A DNA stretch of 64,000 bases, from NCBI GenBank assembly GCA_949317995.1, contig OX439047.1, positions 37,176,950-37,240,949 of the forward strand. Direction: 5' to 3'. The notes beneath the pieces are model-generated. The model was not told where the DNA came from and ran no database searches. It saw only the letters and a list, made by a program, of their open reading frames with translations. Below are positions 43,741 to 55,891 of the stretch, piece after piece. This DNA comes from Acholoe squamosa (taxonomy: Eukaryota; Annelida; Polychaeta; Phyllodocida; Polynoidae). A program made the position numbers and the translations under genes. How positions within the stretch are numbered: the first letter of the stretch is position 1; every line of letters begins with the position of its first letter.

Positions 43741-44884
43741 AGTTAGCACCACCCCCAAAACCGATCAATACAGAGTCATGTTTAATGATAAAATTAACAT
43801 GCAGTTTTATCATACAGACTCACCCCCCAACACTCTATTTAAAACTGCCACCATCATCAATTCTAAAAGGGAAATCTACACACCATCTCTACTGCACTTG
43901 CCCTTCAGAGCCATCCCCGCAGAAAACATAGTGTCAGAAACAAGAGAATGTTCATTTAGAAACATTAGAAACAACCCTGACATTCCACTTAACAATGCAC
44001 ATGTTAATGCAATTAATTACAGGGAGGCACAGTGTCCCATGCAGAAGGGTGATGCCGTTACAAGCACTTCAACAACTCACGCTGTAATTAATCCAATAGC
44101 CAACCAATTTCCATATGTTAGCCATGCCCCCAGTAGTATAATGCAACATGAAACAAAGCACTGTAATCAAGCCCCAACTGACACCTATGTTGTAACCAGA
44201 CAGCCCGTATCACAATCAAAGGAGGGATTAATGGCACAGACGGTGCACCCAAGCACAGGCTCAACCCCAATACCGCCGCCACCTGCTAATCCCCCACCTG
44301 ACACAACAAACCAGGCGATGCCACGCCATAACCCAGGCCACTCCCCAAAGGGTCCCCCTTAGTCCCACTTGAAACCTATACCTGAAACAAAGCCGACGCC
44401 ACGCCATAACCCAGATCACTCCCCAATGTGCCAGCCAAATCAGTACTTCAAACAAACCCAAATTTACGCCTCATCAGACAACCCACCAGCATTCTTGAAC
44501 ACAAAGTCAGCCATAAGAGTTTACAAGCGTCCCCAGCGACATCATAAACATACAATAAACCAAATTCACTCCTCAGTGAAAGGTAATTTGACCTTCAAAG
44601 CTTCCCACCTAGCAGAACAAACCAAACATATCATGGAATTCATGAATCAGCTAGCAGATCCATCAGTATCTGAATTTAAAGACAGAACAGAGGGACTCAG
44701 AAACCATTCATCCTATTATTCAATACCTAGAATCTGGACTGGTACCAAACAGTAAAAATAAACGCGACACCCAGCAATTTGTAAATTCCACCAAAGATCA
44801 CCTTATGTCAGAGGATATCCTATGTCACATCAATTCCAAGAAACATCAGGAGGTGTCTTTTCATCCAGTCATACTGGTCATAAG
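43741..44884 (+). pseudogene. long Pro/His-rich linker between RNase H and integrase
   Basis: About 1.1 kb of mostly open sequence in two frames (ORFs to 44362 and 44369-44755), with two ATPRHNP-(G/D)HSP-type repeats. No RT, RNase H or integrase motif was seen. Gypsy elements normally have only a short zinc-finger tether here, so this is an expansion of unknown role. Confidence 0.5.
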
Positions 44885-46099
44885 TTATGAGGATTCATAT
44901 GTTGAAATTATTTCATGACATTCCCCTTGCAGGTCATGCCGGCCCCAAAAGAATGCTCGCCACCATGCTACCAAAAGTATATTGGGAAAACATGGCAAGC
45001 GACATTCAAAAATACAAAGGCTCTGAACATCACAAACAAACTTCCTATGACAAAACATGAACAACCAACCTACCCGTTTCAGTTTGTGCACATAGATGCC
45101 ATAGGGCCTCTCCCACCAACACCAGTCAAACATAAATACATCCAGGTAGTGGTGGACAGATTTTCAAAATTTTGTATAGCTTATCCCACAACTTCATTGG
45201 ATGCAAACACCACAACTGCAAAATTCACAGAGAATGTTATATTGGCAGAAGGTGCACCCACCACCTTGCAAAGTGATAACGCGACATCTTACAAAAACGC
45301 GACTTTCAAAAGAAAGGTGCAGCACTCACAACATCAAACACATATTCAGTTCCCCCTACAGACCCCAATCAAAGGGCCAAGCAGAACAGTGTGTAAAAAC
45401 GATATCAAATGGACTTTTTGCAGCGAGAACAAGAATACCTTGGATGTTTATCTGCCTTATGTTGTGTTCTCTATGAACAACATGGAGTCAAAATCCATGG
45501 GTTTTACCCCATTCTTTGTGATGAGAGGTAGGAATCCAAATACATTCATAGACAATACAATTCCCCTCTTGGAGCAAAAATCATTAAATATGCACATTAT
45601 AGGCAAATTAACACAGGTAGACTACACCTACAATAAAATTTTGGAAGGTTCAGAGAGAGTGACTGAAGACATGAGGAAACAGCATGACAAAAATGCAAAG
45701 AACTCTCATGTTAAAGTCAGCTCCATAGTGTATGTGAAAATACCCAGACTCTTGGACAGGGAAAAATGCCTAAAGCTACATGAAGTTTATTCAGGCCCCT
45801 ACATAGTTTGTAAATTTAATTCCCCCACTTCTGTGTCAGTAAAATCGATCCACACAATGAAAATGGCTGCCAAACCAGTCCATATAGACAGATTAAAACT
45901 GGTGCGCCATGTAAGGAACAATGATTTCATACACAGACTTATTGTGCCGAACAACGACCTCCTAAAGAAACTGAGGAAATTGGATGGAAAGGAATTAAAA
46001 CCAAAACCCATAGTGTTACAAACTACAAACATATACAGGTCGCGCCCGACACATTCTAAAGCCAGGAAAAGGTCTAGAGTAGGCCTAAAATCTAATTAA
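44885..46099 (+). pseudogene. retroviral-type integrase (broken)
   Basis: A His-His half of the zinc finger is seen in one frame (HDIPLAGHAG), but the Cys pair is not. The core has the first Asp in VHIDAIGPL and the second in LQSDNAT. The region with the third acidic residue (PQSKGQAEQ) is in a different frame (about 45310-45440), so a frameshift pair has hit the catalytic core. The basic C-terminal part (KIPRLLDREK...YSGPYIV) fits a GPY-type integrase tail. Confidence 0.75.
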
Positions 46100-46639
46100 C
46101 TAGCGACCTTTTTGACCACCCTTGCTTATTCTTTTTATTTATTCATAATTCTGCCCTGCGAGGCCCTGTCCCTGTGTTTTTGTCTTGTCCCTTTTTCTAG
46201 GCACTGAGATAGTGACTCCAAATTCCGCGCGGCTCCAACCCGCTGACACCTTGCAATACATTATTGTCATGTTTACTTAAGGCTCTGCCACAGGTGACAT
46301 TTTGTTACAATACACAAACCCTCATTACAATGAGCAATGCCGCCAGGCATCAGGTTATGTGGTCGGTAGGATTGAGCCCCTACACCCACATGACACCACC
46401 CAATGGTTATATAATCCTTTGTTCTACATTACTGGAGCATCAGTGGCGACCCCTAGTGGCGGCGCACCTAGCCAATGTGCTGTGTCCTCACTGGGACATA
46501 AGTCACTGACCGCTCCCAACATTGCCCACTTCACACAGTGCTCATCCCCTACACATTTCATACAGCCTAGGAGTTCTGCCTTAGGAAGGAATTTGGGTTG
46601 CTTCAGTTTCAGTGCCACCCCACATCATTTATATTGCTG

Positions 46640-48817
46640 GTATACAAGGAATATCACATAGGATAGGACTGTATTTCTGTCATGGCAGCCACCATGTGGA
46701 TCCTTCTACTTATCTCAATGACCACCTGGAGAGCCTCATGCACACCCATTGTACGGCAGAACATTGGAGTGTTGTATGAACAACTTCCTGGACAACTAAT
46801 TACTGAACACAACTACAATGAGTTAATGCTCATGGTATCCTATGACATCCCTGACATTCCTCCACCAAAACCCCCCATTGGGAGCTTGGTGAGATCTCTA
46901 CAGACACCCGCATTGGGACCTGTTGACAGTGCCTCTGCTTAATTAATTCAGCAAGCAAAAGACCCGGGCCAGCTGCTAGCCACTCTACAAGACGATATCA
47001 TCACCACCATGAAAAACGTTTTGCATTTCCTCTTGACCCCATAAATGCACATGACAGGAGGCCCATCTTGTCCTTCCTGGCCGAACCTTTTAAGTCTATT
47101 TTTGGATTAGTGACGACTAGTGACCTTGAAAACATTATGAACAAAATTCAAGACCTTGACAGCAAAGTAGGGGAGCTAGTAAACACTAACGTTAAGACGG
47201 CTGAGGGACTCCATGATCTGGCAAGACAGCACAATAACATGATTGACACATATATCAAGGACCAAGATGTGGTGGCCCAGGCTCTGCTAAATATAGCAAC
47301 TATTGATTCCTGGTCGGATGATTTCTCTACAACGCTAACCACTATTCAAAGCGAGCAAGACAGGATCACGGCCCAGTCTGCACTGATTTCTGCACAAACC
47401 GTGGTTCTCCTGACTAAACTCCCTTACTACCAAGGTTTGGTATCAATAGAGAATTCCCTTCGTCTGCTATCAACATGCACCCTGGCACCAGACATCATTA
47501 GACCGAGTTAGCTGTCAGGCTGGATCAACTTAATACCCACCTCAGAGTGAACAATCTGGGCTCTGAAGTGACCATCATGGACACTGCATATTATTATTCC
47601 CAACCAGTATCTTTCTACACCTATTCATCCAACCATCTGTATATTCATATCAAAGTCATCATTTCATCTACAGACTCTGCTTTTAACTTATTCCAAGTTG
47701 GCACCACAGAAGTACCAATCAACACCGAAAATACAAATGGAACTGGTGTCACCCAGATTGTGGCAGACATCTACATTTCTTGGGTGTGAATGAGGCACAG
47801 ACACTGTTTTTGGAACTAACCAATTCAGACCTATTAGCATGTCCAGGGAACATTTTAAAGGTATGTGATAGGACCATCCCTAGACTCAGGTTGGACACAC
47901 CAACCTGTCTGATAGCAGCTTTTATCAATAACAAGAAGAACATCACCAGGCTCTGTACGTTTCAAATACAGCCATTTAAACCTCTTCGCACCTAGGCCAT
48001 AGCTATAGCGATGGACAGCTACCTGGTCACCACCAACCAGAGGAGCTACCATGTGATCTGTCAACAGAAGACGCCGACTACAAAGCAGGCAATGGTCTAT
48101 GCGGTGGTGGGTGTCCCCTGTAACTGCCATTTGCAGTTCCATGGTCTGTTCCTCCCAAATACCAGAATACCTTGTAATAGCACCATCTCTACTCACTACT
48201 TGATGCATACGGTCAATATGCCAGTGATATTTTCCTTCAATCCATCAATCCACACAGCATGTTGCCTAAAGACACTACTTCAGACCTCACACCGTTCACC
48301 AACCGGATTCTACAGAGATGCAAAAGCCACTGCCAAGGACATGCACAGGCCACTGAGCATAACCCTGGCCATAGATGGAGTTGCCACCTTCTTTAACTAT
48401 GTGGCATGGAATTACATCCTACCTATACTAACTTTCATCAACTCTATTGTACTAGTTGTATTGATCTTTAAGACCATAGGCAGAGGCGCTGTATTTACAG
48501 CACTACCATCAGCACTACCATTTAATATTACCTGGCGACATGTCAGAGCCAACGACATCACTCTTCACCCAACAACTATCCCACATATAGACAATTACAT
48601 CAATGCAGAGAATATTTTTACTGTTATATTGATTGCGGTCTTGTTTCCTATGTTAAAACCATTCCGATCCTGTGAAGAACTGAACTCGGGCCACTGTGGC
48701 ATAAGACAGACTCACTATCCATTACTCCATTCCAAGCGGTATAAGAAGTCAATGTATATCATAAGAAGAACCTACTCTGTATCGGTAACCCTGGCTTTCC
48801 ACACATATTTTGCATAG
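46640..48817 (+). pseudogene. env-like region (broken; errantivirus-type layout)
   Basis: The first segment (46682-46942) starts with a signal-peptide-like hydrophobic stretch (MWILLLISM). The second (47068-47511) has a fusion-protein-like FGLVTTSDLENIM start and a long heptad-like helix. Cys-containing segments follow. The last ORF (48011-48817) has transmembrane stretches around 48411-48475 and 48620-48660. At least four frame breaks or stops separate them. Assignment to the F-type env found in errantiviruses rests on order and topology, not alignment. Confidence 0.5.
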
Positions 48818-48844
48818 AATCCAGAGTTGGCATATATCCTAGAG

Positions 48845-48846
<2 letters not shown>

Positions 48847-48914
<68 letters not shown>

Positions 48915-48917
48915 CTC

Positions 48918-48958
<41 letters not shown>
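48847..48958. repeat. two (TA)n microsatellites around AAGCTCG
   Basis: TA runs at 48847-48912 and about 48918-48958. GAGCTTATA at the left and TATAAGCTC in the middle make it self-complementary. It follows the env relic where a 3' LTR would be expected. Confidence 0.9.
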
Positions 48959-48959
<1 letters not shown>

Positions 48960-49304
48960 GATCAATAACTGGTGTTATTAAGCCATTTTGGTCTCTTAAC
49001 ATTTGAAATATAGAAGGATTACATGGCGGCATGCGAAGGCTCCTGGGTCGCTTGCACTTACAAAATGTCTTCTCCTGCCTTTATTCTGGGGATATCAGGT
49101 AGGAAATTAATCAAAAATGGAGAGAATGGTTGTATAAACGAAATAGAATATAAATATGATCGGTCATGGGTGCTACATGCTGTATATACCCTTGACCGAC
49201 CATATTTATAATCTATTTAATTCAAATGTAAACATATGTGTACATATGTGACAGAAGCTCAGGTATAGCTTCGACAGTATTTCATACAGAAAAGGCTCAG
49301 CATG

Positions 49305-49375
49305 GATGGGATTAGAACCAGCAATCTTCTGATCCAAAGAGCTAGCTGCTATCCATGAGGCCACAGGGTTGGATG
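49305..49375 (-). repeat. tRNA-derived SINE head (fragment)
   Basis: The minus strand shows GTGGCCTCATGGATAGCAGC, then TTTGGATCAGAAG and TGCTGGTTCTAATCCCATCC. The B box is one base off GGTTCGAATCC and the A-box-like TGGATAGCAG is correctly spaced. The acceptor stem does not pair, so this is a SINE or tRNA pseudogene rather than a functional tRNA. Confidence 0.5.
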
Positions 49376-49555
49376 ATCTTGGTGGGTTAGATGAGCCTTA
49401 TATCTGGGACCCTATGGATACCATATATTTGTATGTCAATATGCAGAATGCATACTGGTGCATTTTGATGCATCCTAAAGATGCAGACCATGGTAAAAAT
49501 GCACTGTGTGATGATTATGGATGCACTCATTGACTTTAGGGACTAGAGTCAACTT

Positions 49556-49646
49556 GTGCATCCATATTACATTTATTAATATATTGTATAAGGTGTTGGT
49601 GCATCCATATTACATTTATTAATATATTGTATAAGGTGTTGGTGCA
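49556..49646. repeat. two-copy 43-bp tandem duplication
   Basis: GTGCATCCATATTACATTTA...AAGGTGTTG is repeated with no visible change, at 49556 and 49599. A very recent slippage or duplication. Confidence 0.9.
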
Positions 49647-49649
49647 TTT

Positions 49650-50988
49650 TTTCCTCTGAGTCATGAACTAATCAGAATAGTATATGTACTACTTTGACAA
49701 TAATGTCATTACGATAATCACTTTTACCTGTGGCAAAAGATACTACTGGTGCAAAAGGATTATCTTAATAATGTCTCATTTCAATTTCTTCATGCATTTT
49801 CTATCATTGCTGTCCAATCAAATGTATACTAAGGTCTGGTCAAGGACGAAGCACACTATGTTGATTACCATGATTGTGAATTCAGTAGAATAACAACGAG
49901 AACTCTAAGATAAAGGTTTTGTTAATCAGGGGCTTGATTCAATGTTAGGGCTGATCCATGAAATGCAGTATGTCACACACATTTTGACCATTTCAACACG
50001 CCCGTCACACTTTTGCCATACCTTAAACATTTTAACATCACACTTTGACCAACTTCCCCACCCACCCCCTGCGGAGTGGCGTAGTTTATGGATCATCCCT
50101 TGTGCTGTCATCAGGCATTAATTTCTCCTTCAGGGTGATCCTCAACTAGCCGATATTGGTCCTATTTGGCATTGATTCGCATCGGATATTAAATGTTGTG
50201 TACTGTCATGTGTGATTTATACTAAGGATAAGAGATAAACGCGATGTGGAGTTATATTAATTGGAATCTTTTGACTGTGATATAAAATAACATAGCTTTA
50301 GTGAAAGGAAGGGGAAATATAAACATAAAAAGGTCCTTTTTGACAGCAGAAATGGGCAATTCAAATTAATATCTTTCAAATAGTATTGGATAAATGATAG
50401 GCACCGTCTACACTTTTGAGAACAGCTCATTGTAAAGGACACTCAAATTAAACAGACAGTAAACCTATATTAGGCTACCCCAGTATCAATTTACCATGAT
50501 AACCTGATACACGTATTGGGATTGGCTAAACTTAGAATAACAACAATGATGAATGTGGGTGGCAACTGTGCAGTTTGTACGCCTCATCAAAACACTCAGC
50601 ATTCAATAGGAGGCCTTCAACTTAAGAAGGTAACTGAGTTCTATGGCGTGTCTGATATAAGAACTCAGTTTTATGCAAAGTGGGATGGTGTTATGAGTAG
50701 AAGCATGCCTTGTTAGTTGTCGGTAAGACATTGTTTTGAGTTACTTTTGATTTCCTTTCAGTTTCAGTGTCTTTAGGAGCTGGAGGCGTAGGACAGTTGA
50801 TGCTTTGATTAGTGCTGAATAATAAAAGTGAATGAGTGAATGGTGTTTTAAGAACAAGAGGGCTTCTGCCATCAGCTGACGTCATTTAGCGTCAATTGAC
50901 CCTTTTGTTTTTACTTTGGTCAAGGATAGGGATACCCCCGCCTCCTTCCCAACAAGAAATAGTATGTTGTTGCTTACGCCCCCCCCTC

Positions 50989-50990
<2 letters not shown>
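49650..50990. other. no gene recognised
   Basis: Short ORFs without domains; no repeat boundary identified. Confidence 0.4.

Positions 50991-50991
<1 letters not shown>

Positions 50992-51057
<66 letters not shown>
50992..51057. repeat. (CT)n microsatellite
   Basis: About 30 CT dinucleotides with two interruptions. Confidence 0.95.
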
Positions 51058-51201
51058 ACTCTCTTAGTTTTTCCTCTCTCACACAGTTATTTGTTTTGTG
51101 TTTCTATGGAGGGCGCCTACTCCCTTGGTTCTTATGAGAGGAGTATGAGCTGAACCTGATTAATTTTGACATGTGAGTGGGCTAAACGGTTCCATGGCGC
51201 A

Positions 51202-53124
51202 TGGCCCTTAAGTCTTATGGCACCATGTCATTTGGCACCATGTCACATGGCCGAAATATTAGTGGCCGAAATGACATATGGCTGAAAAGACATATGGCCG
51301 AAATATCAGATGGCCGAAATGTCAGATGACTGAAATGTCATTGAATTCCATACTTCTCCAACCTGATCCAGTGGACACAGTATTGAATCAACTTTTTTTT
51401 CAATGTTTGTATACATGCATCAACAGTTGATTTGAAGTTCAATGTTGGACCTCCAATGTTGTTTATATATTGATCCCATTTATAGCTTTCTGGTCATTTC
51501 GAGTGGATATGCCAACTTGAATCATTGAAATTGACATTTATTATTAAATGTTGACAACCCATTAACGGCCCCCATTCACAATACAACACCATACAACACC
51601 ATACCACACCAGTACCACACCATACAACACCAGTACCACACCATACAACACCATACCACACCGGTACCACACCATACAACACCAGTACCACACTATACAA
51701 CACTAGTACAACACCATACAACAACAGTACCACACCAATCACACCAGTACAACACCTTACCACACCATACAACACCTTACCACACCATACAACACCAGTA
51801 CCACACCAGTACAACACCATACCACACCATACAACACCATAACACACCAGTACAACACCATACCACACCATACAACACCAGTACCACACCATACAACACC
51901 ATACCACACATATACAACACCATACCACACCAGTACAACGCCATACAACATGAGTACCACACCATACGACACCAGTACAACACCATACCACACCAGTACA
52001 ACACCATACCACACTGGTGTTGTATGGTGTTGTACTGGTGTGGTATGGTGTTGTATGGTGTTGTACTGGTGTGGTATGGTGGTGTACTGGTGTTGTATGG
52101 TGTTGTGTAGTGTGGTATGGTGTGGTATGGTGTAGTACTGGTGTTGTATGGTGTTGTATGGTTTCATACTGGTGTTGTATGGTGTTGTACTGGTGTTGTA
52201 TGGTGTGGTATGGTGTTGTATGGTGTTGTATGGTGTTGTTTGGTGTGGAATGGTGTTGTATGGTGTTGTATGTATGGTGTTGTATGGTGTTGTACTGGTG
52301 TGGTATGGTGTTGTACTGGTGTGGTATGGTGTTGTACTGGTGTGGTATGGTGTTATATGGTGTGGTACTGGTGTTGTATGGTGTTGTATTGTGTTGTATA
52401 GTATTGTATGGTTTCTTACTGGTGTTGTACTGGTGTTGTATGGTGTGGTACTGGTGTTGTACTGGTGTGATATGGTGTTGTATGGTGTTGTACTGGTGTT
52501 GTATGGTGTTGTATGGTGTGGTACTGGTGTGGTATGGTGTTGAACTGGTGTGGTATGGTGTTGTATGGTGTTGTATGGTGTTGTATGGTGTGGTATGGTG
52601 TTGTATGGTGTGGTACTGGTTTTGTATGGTATTGTACTGGTGTTCTACTGGTGTGGTATGGTGTTGTATGGTGTTGTAATGGTGTTGTATGGTGTGGTAC
52701 TGGTGTTGTATGGTGTGGTACTGGTGTTGTATGGTGTGGTACTGGTGTTGTATGGTGTTGTACTGGTGTGGTATGGTGTTGTATGGTGTGGTATGGTGTT
52801 GTACTGGTGTGGTATGGTGTTGTATGGTGTTGTACTGGTGTGGTATGGTGTTGTACGGTGTGGTATTGTGTTGTATGGTATGGTACCGGTTGGTACGAAA
52901 GGGCAGGGGGGTACTGTGTATTTCAGTACTTCTTTTCTTAGGATAGGGTTGAAAAGGGTTGGTTGAAAATGTTGAAAATGGAGGTTGCATAAAATGATTT
53001 TCAAGTATTTCGGCCATCTGTCATTTCGGCCATGTGTCGTTTCGGCCAAATGACATTTCGGTCAAATGGTTTTTAGGCCATAAATTTTTCAGCCATGTGT
53101 CATGGTGCTATAAGTCGCAGGGCT
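51202..53124. mobile_element. foldback element with self-complementary satellite arms
   Basis: Outer arms (51202-51350 and 53005-53124) are inverted relatives made of iterated GGCCGAAATGTCA(G/T)(A/T)TGG words and share the outer string CTTATRGCACCATG. Inside, 51578-52014 is CCATACAACA-type satellite and 52015-52891 is its reverse complement (TGTTGTATGG). The two strands can pair as a hairpin of more than 400 bp. The right half is about twice as long as the left. No protein is encoded. Confidence 0.75.
51578..52891. repeat. 10/11-bp satellite in two opposed blocks
   Basis: Units are CCATACAACA, CCATACCACA, CCAGTACAACA and CCAGTACCACA: two binary choices (CAT/CAGT and CAA/CCA) in irregular order. 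Orientation flips once, near 52014. It gives spurious ORFs of Tyr/Gly/Val/Cys/Trp one way and Asn/Thr/Pro/His/Gln the other. Confidence 0.9.
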
Positions 53125-53586
53125 ACTTGGTCTATAGGCCATAGGACTGGAACCCGGGCTGACCATGTATGCAGTTATTACTGTGATGGCACCTGGGGAC
53201 GAGCAATTTGACAACCGTATTGTCAGTCTGACAATAAACTGACGTGGTGCGGGACAATAACCACCCTTTCACTTTGGAAGAAAAGGAATTGCAGTCAGAA
53301 ATACCTGAGTCCATTTACACTAAAAGGCCCACCTGAGTGATATAAGATACAATATGATACAATCATTGTATTGCATGTGTGGCTTCCTGTAATGTTTCCA
53401 AGCTACAACAAATACTGAGATAGACAGATGCCAATTGGAAGTTGCATCAAATAAATCTTTTCACTTTATAAATTATGACCATAGTAAAGGACCCTAGTTG
53501 TAAGATATATCAGATAAACCGGTCTCGGTTGTAATTTACTTGTAGCTGATAAAAGGATCTAGCCGTCGTAAGTTACAGCGCATTGG

Positions 53587-54426
53587 TACACTGCAAAAAT
53601 GGTGTTTAGATTTTAAACATAGGTCTAAACACGTTTAAAACCTAAACACATAGGTCAGTTAGGTGTCTCATCGACTACACATTTAGGAAATGAACATATT
53701 TATTCTAACTACATAAACATTTACGCTAAACATGTTTAGATGTTTAGAGTTGAGACAGTTGAATAATAGGTGTTTAGATTTAAACATCAATATGTTTAGA
53801 TACTTGGATATTGAATCCACACCAGGTAGCAGCACTACCTTTGACTTGACTATCTGCACACAGTTATAACCAATTGTTGTGACAAATGTCCCCAAATCCC
53901 ATGTTTATCATGGTTTCATTTCATAGAATGTGATGTGAATAGAAAGGGCAATAGAAAATTGACTAGATTCACCTCATGCCACCATCATTACCATAAAATA
54001 ATCAATAAACTCCATAACTGACACCTATTTGATGTTATTCTGGAATAGATAAGGCAATGTCCTTCCTGCAAAGCTGTTGAACTTTCTCAAGTCTCTCATT
54101 CTGATGCAGTGTGTAATATATGTACACATATATAGCTGTGGCTGACATCTTTGGAGACTTTGACAAGTAAATACCTGCTGATGCCCCCCCCCAGTAAATG
54201 AGAAAAAAACATATCTCTGTTTTTTAAGACAATCATGTCTGCAAACCTTAACTCTCTATCAAATCATTTAAACATCTAAACACAAAAATTCTTAAACACA
54301 AAAATTCATATATCTAAACACAAAAGTTTTAACCTAAACACCTATATTTCTAAACACTTGAGCTAAGCACATTGTTTGGCTAAACATGTTTAAACACCAT
54401 TTTCTAAACACCATTTTTGCAGTGTA
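53587..54426. mobile_element. TIR element with TA flanks and iterated TAAACA words
   Basis: Perfect 22-bp inverted ends start CACTGCAAAAATGG (53589-53610, 54403-54424), with TA on each side. Both subterminal regions (53.60-53.80 and 54.26-54.42 kb) are packed with CTAAACAC / GTGTTTAG words in mixed spacing. The middle is unique and non-coding. It has the same CACTG-type start as the MITEs at 15.1 and 26.6 kb, but the interior is different. Confidence 0.75.
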
Positions 54427-54512
54427 GGTTACAATAGATAATGTGATGTCAGTTCTGGTACACCCCTCTCCATACAGATTAACGGTTTATGCTTAATGTA
54501 TGGCTGATGTGA

Positions 54513-54627
54513 GTGAGTGAGTGAGTAATAGATGTTTAACGCCATTTCAACGGCCAAGGTCATATTCATGGCGAGAACTACATTACCATTTCACAAGGGA
54601 ATGTGTCAATGCCCGCGCATAATTATG
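54513..54627 (-). mobile_element. SINE copy 3, 5'-truncated, 13-bp target duplication
   Basis: ATGGCTGATGTGA is at 54500-54512 and 54628-54640. The insert has the GTGAG tail, the AGATGTTTAACGCCATTTC block, GGTCATATTCATGGCGAG and AACTACATTAC. It stops before the GGATGTATGTGG and CCTAGCCCAC parts seen in the other copies. Loss at the end opposite the (GTGA)n side fits LINE-mediated 5' truncation. Confidence 0.85.
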
Positions 54628-55451
54628 ATGGCTGATGTGACTTTCATAGAATACTTGAAAGCTGCAATAAGAGGGCCACTCTGCATGATTGCAAGCCAAC
54701 TATAAATATAGTTTGTAATATCAAGAATATAGAGAAAAGCTTCACTGTAAAAGCTACAAAGCTTCATCAGATATCAATTAATATTATACCTACTGACAAG
54801 TTCAAACGAAAAATCTGACAAACCGTGAAAGCACCTTTTATCATCTATCAATTATACTAAATTGTTTCCTACAGAAGAGTAATAGAGCCTGACAAATAAC
54901 TTGGACATTTCCCACATAATGAGATGTAATTCCACATATCATTATTATCAATGTGATACATTTCCTTTTGTTTTATTCAGTAGCGAATCCAGGATTTACA
55001 TGGACAAGGAGGAGTGCTGCCCCCTCCACCCTAAAAAGAGTGTACCTCTATTTTTGAGCAAATTCACAGTTGAAAATAAGCAAATCTAAGTATTGACAAA
55101 GAGTAGTGGGTGCCATCGTTCCTTTCTAAATTTGTTTTGTTGATGTTGTTGCTGTTGTTCTTATTGTTGTCCAACTGTCACTATGATATCCTTGCAGATG
55201 CAAATCAGTGGCCTGTACTAATTCTGTCGGTGCTATGACAGGTGTATAATCATGAAGACACAGGTTCTTTCCTTCTCATGTGTCTTTAGATGGCATGATG
55301 TAGCTCTCGGCACCCCACCTGGTACAGAGCATGAACATTAAAAGATGGCCAACGCAATAGATAGGTCCACAAGGTGTCAGCAGTGCAGTGCTCAGTACTG
55401 CCTGCTAAATACTGCTGGTGATAGGAATTAAGACGTCCTGCAGTGGTAGGT

Positions 55452-55891
55452 TGCAGGACACCAATTGACGGGGGGTGGCAGCAGGAGACACTTTGCAACT
55501 CCGCACTGAAGGGTGTTGTACAATGATTATTGGTCTAAAATCTGACAGTAGGTAGGCAAACCAGGTATCAAATTAATCCTTAGGGTGTATAGCAAATGAT
55601 TTGAGTGTTATTTAGGCTGATATTTGATGGTAAGTTGAGGGGGTGCACTCTATTTAATTAGAGAATTTATTGAAATCATTCACTGAAAAAAAAATCTGGG
55701 AATGTCTGCACTCTAAGGCCTATAGCACAAAAGTTAATCACATTGTACCACATGCCATGGCCCTAAATTATTGGGAAAAATGTATATCTACAAGAAAATA
55801 ATAGTGGCTAAGCCCACATACTTGCACAAGTATTTTATTTTCGCCCAAAACCTATATAGGCCAACAGTGAAAAAATAATTAGTGTTGTGCA
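55452..55891 (+). repeat. direct repeat, copy 1 (440 bp)
   Basis: Starts TGCAGGACACCAATTGACGG and ends TTGTGCA. Matches 56812-57256 at very high identity by eye. Terminal TG...CA is LTR-like, but no primer site, coding interior or target duplication was found. Confidence 0.7.

Larger units (their letters stand above)
39721..48817 (+). mobile_element. decayed env-bearing Ty3/gypsy-type retroelement
   Basis: The order is candidate 5' LTR, gag, aspartic protease, reverse transcriptase, RNase H, a long proline-rich linker, integrase and an env-like region, all on the plus strand. This pol order (RT before integrase) places it in the Ty3/gypsy lineage. The env-like part makes it errantivirus-like in layout. 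Every module carries stops or frameshifts, gag is split by a SINE, and no 3' LTR is visible (a TA microsatellite follows). It is therefore an old, inactive copy. Confidence 0.75.

Noticed and set aside
49305..49375. Functional tRNA gene on the minus strand
   Set aside because: Promoter boxes are visible but the acceptor stem does not pair; more likely a SINE head.
51494..53017. 507-codon minus-strand ORF and several plus-strand ORFs (52017-52966)
   Set aside because: All are translations of the 10/11-bp satellite; composition is purely repeat-driven and every frame is open.
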